Assembly (NCBI GenBank): GCA_964057225.1
Contig: OZ059897.1
Location: 10,974,001-11,038,000 of the forward strand
Reading direction: 5' to 3'
Length of the DNA stretch: 64,000 bases
Source: Auanema rhodensis
Taxonomy: Eukaryota; Nematoda; Chromadorea; Rhabditida; Rhabditidae
In this document: one piece after another, positions 43,882 through 55,761 of the stretch
Layout: every line of letters begins with the position of its first letter
How positions within the stretch are numbered: the first letter of the stretch is position 1
Made by a program: the position numbers and the translations under genes
The notes under the pieces: model-generated
What the model saw: the letters and a program-made list of their open reading frames with translations, nothing else
Told to the model about the DNA's origin: nothing
Databases searched by the model: none

Positions 43882-44141
43882 TTTTTTGTTTTGAAATTTA
43901 AATGCTATAAAATTATTGCTTGCTTGTCATGTTAGATTTCTTTAATTTGAATATTTATTCAAGTTATAACAATTTTCGATTTAATCACGTTCAATCAACT
44001 GTATTGTTTTCAAAAATAAAGACAAAATTCAATTTCTGTTCATTGAATTAGAATTTTCATGTTGTCACACAGAAATTGAAGAATCTTAGTTCATTTCAGT
44101 AACAATGAACAGAATAACTTTTTTTAGTTGTTGTAATATCG

Positions 44142-44213
44142 GCCCAAGTAGTATAGTGGTTAGTACTCCACGTTGTGGCCGTGGCGACACAGGTTCGATT
44201 CCTGTCTTGGGCA
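44142..44213 (+). tRNA. tRNA-His: tRNA-His(GUG), canonical
   Basis: Copy 133. Canonical; the leader has a private TTTTTTTAG run. Confidence 0.95.
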
Positions 44214-44473
44214 TTTTTTGTTTTGAAATTAAAATGCTATAAACATATTGCTAGCTTGTCATGTTAGATTTCTCTAATTTGAATGCTTATTCAAGTTCTA
44301 ACAATTTTTGATTTAATCACGTTTAATTAATAGTATTGTTTTCAAAAATAAAGACATCTTTCAATTTCTGGCCTTTGAATTAGAATTTTCATGTTGTCAC
44401 ACAGAAATTGAAGAATCTTAGTTCAATTCAGTAACAATGAACACACTAACTTTGTTAAGTTGTTGTAATATCG

Positions 44474-44545
44474 GCCCAAGTAATATAGTGGTTAGTACTC
44501 CACGTTGTGGCCGTGGCGACACAGATTCGATTCCTTTGTTGGGCA
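44474..44545 (+). pseudogene. Degenerate tRNA-His(GUG) copy
   Basis: Copy 134. A10, A53, G64 to T (C50-T64 mismatch) and C66 to G (G7-G66 mismatch). Two T-stem mismatches, a weak D stem and a damaged acceptor stem. T5 terminator. Relative of copies 84 and 189. Confidence 0.7.
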
Positions 44546-44805
44546 TTTTTCGTTTTGAAATTAAAATGCTACAAAATTATTGCTTGCTTGTCATGTTAGA
44601 TTTCTTTAATTTGAATACTTATTCAAGTAATAACAATTTTCGATTTAATCACGTTCAATTAATAGTATTGTTTTCAAAAATAAAGACATCTTTCAATTTC
44701 TGGCCTTTGAATTAGAATTTTCATGTTGTCACACAGAAATTGAAGAATCTTAGTTCATTTCAGTAACAATGAACACACTAACTTTGTTAAGTTGTTGTTA
44801 TATTG

Positions 44806-44877
44806 GCCCAAGTAATATAGTGGTTAGTACTCCACGTTGTGGCCGTGGCGACACAGATTCGATTCCTGTTTTGGGTA
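44806..44877 (+). tRNA. tRNA-His: tRNA-His(GUG), A10+A53+T66+T72
   Basis: Copy 135. As copy 85 plus C72 to T, leaving a G1-T72 wobble at the acceptor end. Confidence 0.65.
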
Positions 44878-45137
44878 TTTTTTGTTTTGAAATTTAAATG
44901 CTATAAAATTATTGCTTGCTTGTCATGTTAGATTTCTTTAATTTGAATACTTATTCAAGTTCTAACAATTTTTGATTTAATCACGTTCAATTAACTGTAT
45001 TGTTTTCAAAAATAAAGACATCTTTCAATTTCTGGCCTTTGAATTAGAATTTTCATGTTGTCACACAGAAATTGAAGAATCTTAGTTCAATTCAGTAACA
45101 CTGAACACACTAACTTTGTTAAGTTGTTGTAATATCG

Positions 45138-45209
45138 ACCCAAGTAATATAGTGGTTAGTACTCCACGTTGTGGCCGTGGCGACACAGGTTCGATTCCTG
45201 TCTTGGGCA
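45138..45209 (+). tRNA. tRNA-His: tRNA-His(GUG), A1+A10
   Basis: Copy 136. As copy 76. Confidence 0.75.
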
Positions 45210-45469
45210 TTTTTTGTTTTGAAATTAAAATGCTATAAACATATTGCTAGCTTGTCATGTTAGATTTCTCTAATTTGAATACTTATTCAAGTTCTAACAA
45301 TTTTTGATTTAATCACGTTTAATTAATAGTATTGTTTTCAAAAATAAAGACATCTTTCAATTTCTGGCCTTTGAATTAGAATTTTCATGTTGTCACACAG
45401 AAATTGAAGAATCTTAGTTCATTTCAGTAACAATGAACACACTAACTTTGTTAAGTTGTTGTAATATCG

Positions 45470-45541
45470 GCCCAAGTAGTATAGTGGTTAGTACTCCACG
45501 TTGTGGCCGTGGCGACACAGGTTCGATTCCTGTCTTGGGCA
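45470..45541 (+). tRNA. tRNA-His: tRNA-His(GUG), canonical
   Basis: Copy 137. Counterpart of copy 87. Confidence 0.95.
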
Positions 45542-45801
45542 TTTTTTGTTTTGAAATTAAAATGCTATAAAATTATTGCTTGCTTGTCATGTTAGATTTC
45601 TTTAATTCAAATACATATTTAAGTTCTAACAATTTTTGATTTAATCACGTTCAATTAACTGTATTGTTTTCAAAAATAAAGACAAAATTCAATTTCTGTT
45701 CATTGAATTAGAATTTTCATGTTGTCACACAGAAATTGAAGAATCTTAGTTCATTTCAGTAACAATGAACAGAATAACTTTGTTTAGTTGTTGTAATATC
45801 G

Positions 45802-45873
45802 GCCCAAGTAGTATAGTGGTTAGTACTCCACGTTGTGGCCGTGGCGACACAGGTTTGATTCCTGTCTTGGGCA
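45802..45873 (+). tRNA. tRNA-His: tRNA-His(GUG), T56 variant
   Basis: Copy 138, first of the T56 class. C56 to T changes the near-invariant T-loop base that pairs with G19 and is a central B-box contact; transcription and folding are probably impaired although all stems are intact. Confidence 0.75.
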
Positions 45874-46133
45874 TTTTTTGTTTTGAAATTAAAATGCTAC
45901 AAAATTATTGCTTGCTTGTCATGTTAGATTTCTTTAATTCAAATACATATTTAAGTTATAACAATTTTCGATTTAATCACGTTCAATCAACTGTATTGTT
46001 TTCAAAAATAAAGACAAAATTCAATTTCTGTTCATTGAATTAGAATTTTCATGTTGTCACACAGAAATTGAAGAATCTTAGTTCAATTCAGTAACAATGA
46101 ACACACTAACTTTGTTAAGTTGTTGTAATATCG

Positions 46134-46205
46134 GCCCAAGTAATATAGTGGTTAGTACTCCACGTTGTGGCCGTGGCGACACAGATTCGATTCCTGTCTT
46201 GGGCA
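46134..46205 (+). tRNA. tRNA-His: tRNA-His(GUG), A10+A53 type
   Basis: Copy 139. A10 and A53. Confidence 0.75.
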
Positions 46206-46465
46206 TTTTTTGTTTTGAAATTAAAATGCTACAAAATTATTGCTTGCTTGTCATGTTAGATTTCTTTAATTCAAATACATATTTAAGTTCTAACAATTTT
46301 TGATTTAATCACGTTCAATTAACTGTATTGTTTTCAAAAATAAAGACAAAATTCAATTTCTGTTCATTGAATTAGAATTTTCATGTTGTCACACAGAAAT
46401 TGAAGAATCTTAGTTCATTTCAGTAACAATGAACAGAATAACTTTGTTTAGTTGTTGTAATATCG

Positions 46466-46537
46466 GCCCAAGTAGTATAGTGGTTAGTACTCCACGTTGT
46501 GGCCGTGGCGACACAGGTTTGATTCCTGTCTTGGGCA
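46466..46537 (+). tRNA. tRNA-His: tRNA-His(GUG), T56 variant
   Basis: Copy 140. As copy 138. Confidence 0.75.
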
Positions 46538-46797
46538 TTTTTTGTTTTGAAATTAAAATGCTACAAAATTATTGCTTGCTTGTCATGTTAGATTTCTTTA
46601 ATTCAAATACATATTTAAGTTCTAACAATTTTTGATTTAATCACGTTCAATTAACTGTATTGTTTTCAAAAATAAAGACAAAATTCAATTTCTGTTCATT
46701 GAATTAGAATTTTCATGTTGTCACACAGAAATTGAAGAATCTTAGTTCATTTCAGTAACAATGAACAGAATAACTTTGTTTAGTTGTTGTCATATCG

Positions 46798-46869
46798 GCC
46801 TAAGTAGTATAGTGGTTAGTACTCCACGTTGTGGCCGTGGCGACACAGGTTCGATTCCTGTCTTGGGCA
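46798..46869 (+). tRNA. tRNA-His: tRNA-His(GUG), T4 variant
   Basis: Copy 141, first of the T4 class: C4 to T leaves a T4-G69 wobble; both boxes are consensus and function is plausible. GTCATATCG leader. Confidence 0.9.
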
Positions 46870-47129
46870 TTTTTTGTTTTGAAATTAAAATGCTATAAAC
46901 ATATTGCTTGCTTGTCATGTTAGATTTCTTTAATTCAAATACTTATTTAAGTTCTAACAATTTTTGATTTAATCACGTTCACTTAACTGTATTGTTTTCA
47001 AAAATAAAGACATCTTTCAATTTCTGGTCATTGAATTAGAATTTTCATGTTGTCACACAGAAATTGAAGATTCTTAGTTCAATTCAGTAACAATGAACAC
47101 ACTAACTTTTTTAAGTTGTTGTGATATCG

Positions 47130-47201
47130 GCCCAAGTAATATAGTGGTTAGTACTCCACGTTGTGGCCGTGGCGACACAGATTCGATTCCTGTCTTGGGC
47201 A
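47130..47201 (+). tRNA. tRNA-His: tRNA-His(GUG), A10+A53 type
   Basis: Copy 142. GTGATATCG leader. Confidence 0.75.
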
Positions 47202-47461
47202 TTTTTTGTTTTGAAATTAAAATGCTACAAAATTATTGCTTGCTTGTCATGTTAGATTTCTTTAATTTGAATACTTATTCAAGTTATAACAATTTTTGAT
47301 TTAATCACGTTCAATCAACTGTATTGTTTTCAAAAATAAAGACATCTTTCAATTTCTGGTCATTGAATTAGAATTTTCATGTTGTCACACAGAAATTGAA
47401 GAATCTTAGTTCATTTCAGTAACAATGAACACACTAACTTTGTTAAGTTGTTGTAATATCG

Positions 47462-47533
47462 GCCCAAGTAGTATAGTGGTTAGTACTCCACGTTGTGGCC
47501 GTGGCGACACAGGTTCGATTCCTGTCTTGGGCA
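47462..47533 (+). tRNA. tRNA-His: tRNA-His(GUG), canonical
   Basis: Copy 143. Canonical. Confidence 0.95.
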
Positions 47534-47793
47534 TTTTTTGTTTTGAAATTTAAATGCTATAAAATTATTGCTTGCTTGTCATGTTAGATTTTTTTAATTT
47601 GAATACTTATTCAAGTTTTAACAATTTTGGATTTAATCACGTTCAATCAACTGTATTGTTTTCAAAAATAAAGACATCTTTCAATTTCTGGTCATTGAAT
47701 TTGAATTTTCATGTTGTCACACAGAAATTGAAGAATCTTAGTTCATTTCAGTAACAATGAACACACTTACTTTGTTAAGTTGTTGTAATATCG

Positions 47794-47865
47794 GCCCAAG
47801 TAGTATAGTGGTTAGTACTCCACGTTGTGGCCGTGGCGACACAGATTCGATTCCTGTCTTGGGCA
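47794..47865 (+). tRNA. tRNA-His: tRNA-His(GUG), A53 type
   Basis: Copy 144. A53; leader ACACTTACTTTG, a marker shared with copies 155, 170, 179 and 192. Confidence 0.85.
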
Positions 47866-48125
47866 TTTTTTGTTTTGAAATTAAAATGCTATAAACATAT
47901 TGCTTGCTTGTCATGTTAGATTTGTTTAATTCAAATACTTATTTAAGTTCTAACAATTTTCGATTTAATCACGTTCAATCAACTGTATTGTTTTCAAAAA
48001 TAAAGACATCTTTCAATTTCTGGTCATTGAATTAGAATTTTCATGTTGTCACACAGAAATTGAAGAATCTTAGTTCATTTCAGTAACAATGAACACACTA
48101 ACTTTGTTAAGTTGTTGTAATATCG

Positions 48126-48197
48126 GCCCAAGTAGTATAGTGGTCAGTACTCCACGTTGTGGCCGTGGCGACACAGATTCGATTCCTGTCTTGGGCA
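48126..48197 (+). tRNA. tRNA-His: tRNA-His(GUG), C20a+A53 type
   Basis: Copy 145. The C20a class returns here after an 80-unit gap (last seen in copy 65). Confidence 0.85.
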
Positions 48198-48457
48198 TTT
48201 TTTGTTTCGAAATTAAAATGCTATAAACATATTGCTTGCTTGTCATGTTAGATTTGTTTAATTCAAATACTTATTTAAGTTCCAACAATTTTCGATCAAA
48301 TCACGTTCATTTAACTGTATTGTTTTCAAAAATAAAGACAAAATTCAATTTCTGTTCGTTGAATTAGAATTTTCATGTTGTCACACAGAAATTGAAGAAT
48401 CTTAGTTCATTTCAGTAACAATGAACACACTAACTTTGTTAAGTTGTTGTAATATCG

Positions 48458-48529
48458 GCCCAAGTAGTATAGTGGTTAGTACTCCACGTTGTGGCCGTGG
48501 CGACACAGGTTCGATTCCTGTCTTGGGCA
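48458..48529 (+). tRNA. tRNA-His: tRNA-His(GUG), canonical
   Basis: Copy 146. Canonical. Confidence 0.95.
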
Positions 48530-48789
48530 TTTTTTGTTTTGAAATTAAAATGCTATAAAATTATTGCTTGCTTGTCTTGTTAGATTTCTTTAATTTGAAT
48601 ACTTATTCAAGTTATAACAATTTTCGATTTAATCACGTTCAATCAACTGTATTGTTTTCAAAAATAAAGACAAAATTCAATTTCTGTTCATTGAATTAGA
48701 ATTTTCATGTTGTCACACAGAAATTGAAGAATCTTAGTTCAATTCAGTAACAATGAACACACTAACTTTGTTAAGTTGTTGTAATATCG

Positions 48790-48861
48790 GCCCAAGTAAT
48801 ATAGTGGTTAGTACTCCACGTTGTGGCCGTGGCGACACAGATTCGATTCCTGTCTTGGGCA
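48790..48861 (+). tRNA. tRNA-His: tRNA-His(GUG), A10+A53 type
   Basis: Copy 147. First of a three-unit block repeated as copies 150-152. Confidence 0.75.
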
Positions 48862-49121
48862 TTTTTTGTTTTGAAATTAAAATGCTACAAAATTATTGCT
48901 TGCTTGTCATGTTAGATTTCTTTAATTCAAATACATATTTAAGTTCTAACAATTTTTGATTTAATCACGTTCAATTAACTGTATTGTTTTCAAAAATAAA
49001 GACAAAATTCAATTTCTGTTCATTGAATTAGAATTTTCATGTTGTCACACAGAAATTGAAGAATCTTAGTTCATTTCAGTAACAATGAACAGAATAACTT
49101 TGTTTAGTTGTTGTAATATCG

Positions 49122-49193
49122 GCCCAAGTAGTATAGTGGTTAGTACTCCACGTTGTGGCCGTGGCGACACAGGTTTGATTCCTGTCTTGGGCA
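49122..49193 (+). tRNA. tRNA-His: tRNA-His(GUG), T56 variant
   Basis: Copy 148. As copy 138. Confidence 0.75.
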
Positions 49194-49453
49194 TTTTTTG
49201 TTTTGAAATTAAAATGCTACAAAATTATTGCTTGCTTGTCATGTTAGATTTCTTTAATTCAAATACATATTTAAGTTCTAACAATTTTTGATTTAATCAC
49301 GTTCAATTAACTGTATTGTTTTCAAAAATAAAGACAAAATTCAATTTCTGTTCATTGAATTAGAATTTTCATGTTGTCACACAGAAATTGAAGAATCTTA
49401 GTTCATTTCAGTAACAATGAACAGAATAACTTTGTTTAGTTGTTGTCATATCG

Positions 49454-49525
49454 GCCTAAGTAGTATAGTGGTTAGTACTCCACGTTGTGGCCGTGGCGAC
49501 ACAGGTTCGATTCCTGTCTTGGGCA
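49454..49525 (+). tRNA. tRNA-His: tRNA-His(GUG), T4 variant
   Basis: Copy 149. As copy 141. Confidence 0.9.
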
Positions 49526-49785
49526 TTTTTTGTTTTGAAATTAAAATGCTATAAACATATTGCTTGCTTGTCATGTTAGATTTCTTTAATTCAAATACTT
49601 ATTTAAGTTCTAACAATTTTTGATTTAATCACGTTCAATTAACTGTATTGTTTTCAAAAATAAAGACATCTTTCAATTTCTGGTCATTGAATTAGAATTT
49701 TCATGTTGTCACACAGAAATTGAAGAATCTTAGTTCAATTCAGTAACAATGAACACACTAACTTTGTTAAGTTGTTGTAATATCG

Positions 49786-49857
49786 GCCCAAGTAATATAG
49801 TGGTTAGTACTCCACGTTGTGGCCGTGGCGACACAGATTCGATTCCTGTCTTGGGCA
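49786..49857 (+). tRNA. tRNA-His: tRNA-His(GUG), A10+A53 type
   Basis: Copy 150. Counterpart of copy 147. Confidence 0.75.
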
Positions 49858-50117
49858 TTTTTTGTTTTGAAATTAAAATGCTACAAAATTATTGCTTGCT
49901 TGTCATGTTAGATTTCTTTAATTCAAATACATATTTAAGTTCTAACAATTTTTGATTTAATCACGTTCAATTAACTGTATTGTTTTCAAAAATAAAGACA
50001 AAATTCAATTTCTGTTCATTGAATTAGAATTTTCATGTTGTCACACAGAAATTGAAGAATCTTAGTTCATTTCAGTAACAATGAACAGAATAACTTTGTT
50101 TAGTTGTTGTAATATCG

Positions 50118-50189
50118 GCCCAAGTAGTATAGTGGTTAGTACTCCACGTTGTGGCCGTGGCGACACAGGTTTGATTCCTGTCTTGGGCA
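50118..50189 (+). tRNA. tRNA-His: tRNA-His(GUG), T56 variant
   Basis: Copy 151. Counterpart of copy 148. Confidence 0.75.
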
Positions 50190-50449
50190 TTTTTTGTTTT
50201 GAAATTAAAATGCTACAAAATTATTGCTTGCTTGTCATGTTAGATTTCTTTAATTCAAATACATATTTAAGTTCTAACAATTTTTGATTTAATCACGTTC
50301 AATTAACTGTATTGTTTTCAAAAATAAAGACAAAATTCAATTTCTGTTCATTGAATTAGAATTTTCATGTTGTCACACAGAAATTGAAGAATCTTAGTTC
50401 ATTTCAGTAACAATGAACAGAATAACTTTGTTTAGTTGTTGTCATATCG

Positions 50450-50521
50450 GCCTAAGTAGTATAGTGGTTAGTACTCCACGTTGTGGCCGTGGCGACACAG
50501 GTTCGATTCCTGTCTTGGGCA
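50450..50521 (+). tRNA. tRNA-His: tRNA-His(GUG), T4 variant
   Basis: Copy 152. Counterpart of copy 149. Confidence 0.9.
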
Positions 50522-50781
50522 TTTTTTGTTTTGAAATTAAAATGCTATAAACATATTGCTTGCTTGTCATGTTAGATTTCTTTAATTCAAATACTTATTT
50601 AAGTTCTAACAATTTTTGATTTAATCACGTTCAATTAACTGTATTGTTTTCAAAAATAAAGACATCTTTCAATTTCTGGTCATTGAATTAGAATTTTCAT
50701 GTTGTCACACAGAAATTGAAGATTCTTAGTTCAATTCAGTAACAATGAACACACTAACTTTTTTAAGTTGTTGTGATATCG

Positions 50782-50853
50782 GCCCAAGTAATATAGTGGT
50801 TAGTACTCCACGTTGTGGCCGTGGCGACACAGATTCGATTCCTGTCTTGGGCA
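50782..50853 (+). tRNA. tRNA-His: tRNA-His(GUG), A10+A53 type
   Basis: Copy 153. Counterpart of copy 142. Confidence 0.75.
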
Positions 50854-51113
50854 TTTTTTGTTTTGAAATTAAAATGCTACAAAATTATTGCTTGCTTGTC
50901 ATGTTAGATTTCTTTAATTTGAATACTTATTCAAGTTATAACAATTTTTGATTTAATCACGTTCAATCAACTGTATTGTTTTCAAAAATAAAGACATCTT
51001 TCAATTTCTGGTCATTGAATTAGAATTTTCATGTTGTCACACAGAAATTGAAGAATCTTAGTTCATTTCAGTAACAATGAACACACTAACTTTGTTAAGT
51101 TGTTGTAATATCG

Positions 51114-51185
51114 GCCCAAGTAGTATAGTGGTTAGTACTCCACGTTGTGGCCGTGGCGACACAGGTTCGATTCCTGTCTTGGGCA
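51114..51185 (+). tRNA. tRNA-His: tRNA-His(GUG), canonical
   Basis: Copy 154. Counterpart of copy 143. Confidence 0.95.
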
Positions 51186-51445
51186 TTTTTTGTTTTGAAA
51201 TTTAAATGCTATAAAATTATTGCTTGCTTGTCATGTTAGATTTTTTTAATTTGAATACTTATTCAAGTTTTAACAATTTTGGATTTAATCACGTTCAATC
51301 AACTGTATTGTTTTCAAAAATAAAGACATCTTTCAATTTCTGGTCATTGAATTTGAATTTTCATGTTGTCACACAGAAATTGAAGAATCTTAGTTCATTT
51401 CAGTAACAATGAACACACTTACTTTGTTAAGTTGTTGTAATATCG

Positions 51446-51517
51446 GCCCAAGTAGTATAGTGGTTAGTACTCCACGTTGTGGCCGTGGCGACACAGATTC
51501 GATTCCTGTCTTGGGCA
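51446..51517 (+). tRNA. tRNA-His: tRNA-His(GUG), A53 type
   Basis: Copy 155. Counterpart of copy 144. Confidence 0.85.
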
Positions 51518-51777
51518 TTTTTTGTTTTGAAATTAAAATGCTATGAACATATTGCTTGCTTGTCATGTTAGATTTGTTTAATTCAAATACTTATTTAAGT
51601 TCTAACAATTTTCGATTTAATCACGTTCAATCAACTGTATTGTTTTCAAAAATAAAGACATCTTTCAATTTCTGGTCATTGAATTAGAATTTTCATGTTG
51701 TCACACAGAAATTGAAGAATCTTAGTTCATTTCAGTAACAATGAACACACTAACTTTGTTAAGTTGTTGTAATATCG

Positions 51778-51849
51778 GCCCAAGTAGTATAGTGGTCAGT
51801 ACTCCACGTTGTGGCCGTGGCGACACAGATTCGATTCCTGTCTTGGGCA
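51778..51849 (+). tRNA. tRNA-His: tRNA-His(GUG), C20a+A53 type
   Basis: Copy 156. First of four successive C20a+A53 copies. Confidence 0.85.
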
Positions 51850-52109
51850 TTTTTTGTTTCGAAATTAAAATGCTATAAACATATTGCTTGCTTGTCATGT
51901 TAGATTTGTTTAATTCAAATACTTATTTAAGTTCCAACAATTTTCGATCAAATCACGTTCATTTAACTGTATTGTTTTCAAAAATAAAGACAAAATTCAA
52001 TTTCTGTTCGTTGAATTAGAATTTTCATGTTGTCACACAGAAATTGAAGAATCTTAGTTCATTTCAGTAACAATGAACACACTAACTTTGTTAAGTTGTT
52101 GTAATATCG

Positions 52110-52181
52110 GCCCAAGTAGTATAGTGGTCAGTACTCCACGTTGTGGCCGTGGCGACACAGATTCGATTCCTGTCTTGGGCA
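52110..52181 (+). tRNA. tRNA-His: tRNA-His(GUG), C20a+A53 type
   Basis: Copy 157. C20a and A53. Confidence 0.85.
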
Positions 52182-52441
52182 TTTTTTGTTTCGAAATTAA
52201 AATGCTACAAAATTATTGCTTGCTTGTCATGTTAGATTTCTTTAATTTGAATACTTATTTAAGTTCTAACAATTTTCGATTTAATCACGTTCAATCAACT
52301 GTATTGTTTTCAAAAATAAAGACATCTTTCAATTTCTGGTCATTGAATTAGAATTTTCATGTTGTCACACAGAAATTGAAGAATCTTAGTTCATTTCAGT
52401 AACAATGAACACACTAACTTTGTTAAGTTGTTGTAATATCG

Positions 52442-52513
52442 GCCCAAGTAGTATAGTGGTCAGTACTCCACGTTGTGGCCGTGGCGACACAGATTCGATT
52501 CCTGTCTTGGGCA
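52442..52513 (+). tRNA. tRNA-His: tRNA-His(GUG), C20a+A53 type
   Basis: Copy 158. C20a and A53; same spacer as copy 156. Confidence 0.85.
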
Positions 52514-52773
52514 TTTTTTGTTTCGAAATTAAAATGCTATAAACATATTGCTTGCTTGTCATGTTAGATTTGTTTAATTCAAATACTTATTTAAGTTCCA
52601 ACAATTTTCGATCAAATCACGTTCATTTAACTGTATTGTTTTCAAAAATAAAGACAAAATTCAATTTCTGTTCGTTGAATTAGAATTTTCATGTTGTCAC
52701 ACAGAAATTGAAGAATCTTAGTTCATTTCAGTAACAATGAACACACTAACTTTGTTAAGTTGTTGTAATATCG

Positions 52774-52845
52774 GCCCAAGTAGTATAGTGGTCAGTACTC
52801 CACGTTGTGGCCGTGGCGACACAGATTCGATTCCTGTCTTGGGCA
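52774..52845 (+). tRNA. tRNA-His: tRNA-His(GUG), C20a+A53 type
   Basis: Copy 159. C20a and A53; spacer like that of copies 59 and 66. Confidence 0.85.
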
Positions 52846-53105
52846 TTTTTTGTTTCGAAATTAAAATGCTATAAACATATTGCTTGCTTGTCATGTTAGA
52901 TTTGTTTAATTCAAATACTTATTTAAGTTCTATCAATTTTCGATTTAATCACGTTCAATCAACTGTATTGTTTTCAAAAATAAAGACATCTTTCAATTTC
53001 TGGTCATTGAATTAGAATTTTCATGTTGTCACACAGAAATTGAAGAATCTTAGTTCATTTCAGTAACAATGAACACACTAACTTTGTTAAGTTGTTGTAA
53101 TATCG

Positions 53106-53177
53106 GCCCAAGTAGTATAGTGGTTAGTACTCCACGTTGTGGCCGTGGCGACACAGGTTCGATTCCTGTCTTGGGCA
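53106..53177 (+). tRNA. tRNA-His: tRNA-His(GUG), canonical
   Basis: Copy 160. Canonical. Confidence 0.95.
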
Positions 53178-53437
53178 TTTTTTGTTTTGAAATTTAAATG
53201 CTATAAAATTATTGCTTGCTTGTCATGTTAGATTTGTTTAATTCAAATACTTATTTAAGTTCTATCAATTTTCGATTTAATCACGTTCAATCAACTGTAT
53301 TGTTTTCAAAAATAAAGACATCTTTCAATTTCTGGTCATTGAATTAGAATTTTCATGTTGTCACACAGAAATTGAAGAATCTTAGTTCATTTCAGTAACA
53401 ATGAACACACTAACTTTGTTAAGTTGTTGTAATATCG

Positions 53438-53509
53438 GCCCAAGTAGTATAGTGGTCAGTACTCCACGTTGTGGCCGTGGCGACACAGGTTCGATTCCTG
53501 TCTTGGGCA
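53438..53509 (+). tRNA. tRNA-His: tRNA-His(GUG), C20a with G53
   Basis: Copy 161. The only copy with C20a and a consensus B box. C20a sits with A53 everywhere else, so an exchange point between bases 20 and 53 of this tRNA is likely. Probably functional. Confidence 0.93.
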
Positions 53510-53769
53510 TTTTTTGTTTTGAAATTAAAATGCTACAAAATTATTGCTTGCTTGTCATGTTAGATTTCTTTAATTTGAATACTTATTCAAGTAATAACAA
53601 TTTTCGATTTAATCACGTTCAATTAATAGTATTGTTTTCAAAAATAAAGACATCTTTCAATTTCTGGCCTTTGAATTAGAATTTTCATGTTGTCACACAG
53701 AAATTGAAGAATCTTAGTTCATTTCAGTAACAATGAACACACTAACTTTGTTAAGTTGTTGTTATATTG

Positions 53770-53841
53770 GCCCAAGTAATATAGTGGTTAGTACTCCACG
53801 TTGTGGCCGTGGCGACACAGATTCGATTCCTGTTTTGGGCA
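53770..53841 (+). tRNA. tRNA-His: tRNA-His(GUG), A10+A53+T66
   Basis: Copy 162. As copy 85, with the GTTATATTG leader. Confidence 0.7.
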
Positions 53842-54101
53842 TTTTTTGTTTTGAAATTTAAATGCTATAAAATTATTGCTTGCTTGTCATGTTAGATTTC
53901 TTTAATTTGAATACTTATTCAAGTTCTAACAATTTTTGATTTAATCACGTTCAATTAACTGTATTGTTTTCAAAAATAAAGACATCTTTCAATTTCTGGC
54001 CTTTGAATTAGAATTTTCATGTTGTCACACAGAAATTGAAGAATCTTAGTTCAATTCAGTAACACTGAACACACTAACTTTGTTAAGTTGTTGTAATATC
54101 G

Positions 54102-54173
54102 ACCCAAGTAATATAGTGGTTAGTACTCCACGTTGTGGCCGTGGCGACACAGGTTCGATTCCTGTCTTGGGCA
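54102..54173 (+). tRNA. tRNA-His: tRNA-His(GUG), A1+A10
   Basis: Copy 163. As copy 76. Confidence 0.75.
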
Positions 54174-54433
54174 TTTTTTGTTTTGAAATTAAAATGCTAT
54201 AAACATATTGCTAGCTTGTCATGTTAGATTTCTCTAATTTGAATACTTATTCAAGTTCTAACAATTTTTGATTTAATCACGTTTAATTAATAGTATTGTT
54301 TTCAAAAATAAAGACATCTTTCAATTTCTGGCCTTTGAATTAGAATTTTCATGTTGTCACACAGAAATTGAAGAATCTTAGTTCATTTCAGTAACAATGA
54401 ACACACTAACTTTGTTAAGTTGTTGTAATATCG

Positions 54434-54505
54434 GCCCAAGTAGTATAGTGGTTAGTACTCCACGTTGTGGCCGTGGCGACACAGGTTCGATTCCTGTCTT
54501 GGGCA
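54434..54505 (+). tRNA. tRNA-His: tRNA-His(GUG), canonical
   Basis: Copy 164. Canonical. Confidence 0.95.
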
Positions 54506-54765
54506 TTTTTTGTTTTGAAATTAAAATGCTATAAAATTATTGCTTGCTTGTCTTGTTAGATTTCTTTAATTTGAATACTTATTCAAGTTATAACAATTTT
54601 CGATTTAATCACGTTCAATCAACTGTATTGTTTTCAAAAATAAAGACAAAATTCAATTTCTGTTCATTGAATTAGAATTTTCATGTTGTCACACAGAAAT
54701 TGAAGAATCTTAGTTCAATTCAGTAACAATGAACACACTAACTTTGTTAAGTTGTTGTAATATCG

Positions 54766-54837
54766 GCCCAAGTAATATAGTGGTTAGTACTCCACGTTGT
54801 GGCCGTGGCGACACAGATTCGATTCCTGTCTTGGGCA
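54766..54837 (+). tRNA. tRNA-His: tRNA-His(GUG), A10+A53 type
   Basis: Copy 165. Counterpart of copies 147 and 150. Confidence 0.75.
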
Positions 54838-55097
54838 TTTTTTGTTTTGAAATTAAAATGCTACAAAATTATTGCTTGCTTGTCATGTTAGATTTCTTTA
54901 ATTCAAATACATATTTAAGTTCTAACAATTTTTGATTTAATCACGTTCAATTAACTGTATTGTTTTCAAAAATAAAGACAAAATTCAATTTCTGTTCATT
55001 GAATTAGAATTTTCATGTTGTCACACAGAAATTGAAGAATCTTAGTTCATTTCAGTAACAATGAACAGAATAACTTTGTTTAGTTGTTGTAATATCG

Positions 55098-55169
55098 GCC
55101 CAAGTAGTATAGTGGTTAGTACTCCACGTTGTGGCCGTGGCGACACAGGTTTGATTCCTGTCTTGGGCA
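55098..55169 (+). tRNA. tRNA-His: tRNA-His(GUG), T56 variant
   Basis: Copy 166. Counterpart of copy 151. Confidence 0.75.
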
Positions 55170-55429
55170 TTTTTTGTTTTGAAATTAAAATGCTACAAAA
55201 TTATTGCTTGCTTGTCATGTTAGATTTCTTTAATTCAAATACATATTTAAGTTCTAACAATTTTTGATTTAATCACGTTCAATTAACTGTATTGTTTTCA
55301 AAAATAAAGACAAAATTCAATTTCTGTTCATTGAATTAGAATTTTCATGTTGTCACACAGAAATTGAAGAATCTTAGTTCATTTCAGTAACAATGAACAG
55401 AATAACTTTGTTTAGTTGTTGTCATATCG

Positions 55430-55501
55430 GCCTAAGTAGTATAGTGGTTAGTACTCCACGTTGTGGCCGTGGCGACACAGGTTCGATTCCTGTCTTGGGC
55501 A
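55430..55501 (+). tRNA. tRNA-His: tRNA-His(GUG), T4 variant
   Basis: Copy 167. Counterpart of copy 152. Confidence 0.9.
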
Positions 55502-55761
55502 TTTTTTGTTTTGAAATTAAAATGCTATAAACATATTGCTTGCTTGTCATGTTAGATTTCTTTAATTCAAATACTTATTTAAGTTCTAACAATTTTTGAT
55601 TTAATCACGTTCAATTAACTGTATTGTTTTCAAAAATAAAGACATCTTTCAATTTCTGGTCATTGAATTAGAATTTTCATGTTGTCACACAGAAATTGAA
55701 GATTCTTAGTTCAATTCAGTAACAATGAACACACTAACTTTTTTAAGTTGTTGTGATATCG

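Larger units (their letters stand above)
42150..44141 (+). repeat. 6-unit block copied at long range (second occurrence)
   Basis: Counterpart of 29538-31529. It has gained private changes G2 (copy 127) and A41 (copy 128). The following copies 134-137 in turn match copies 84-87, so the order of blocks has been reshuffled. Confidence 0.85.
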
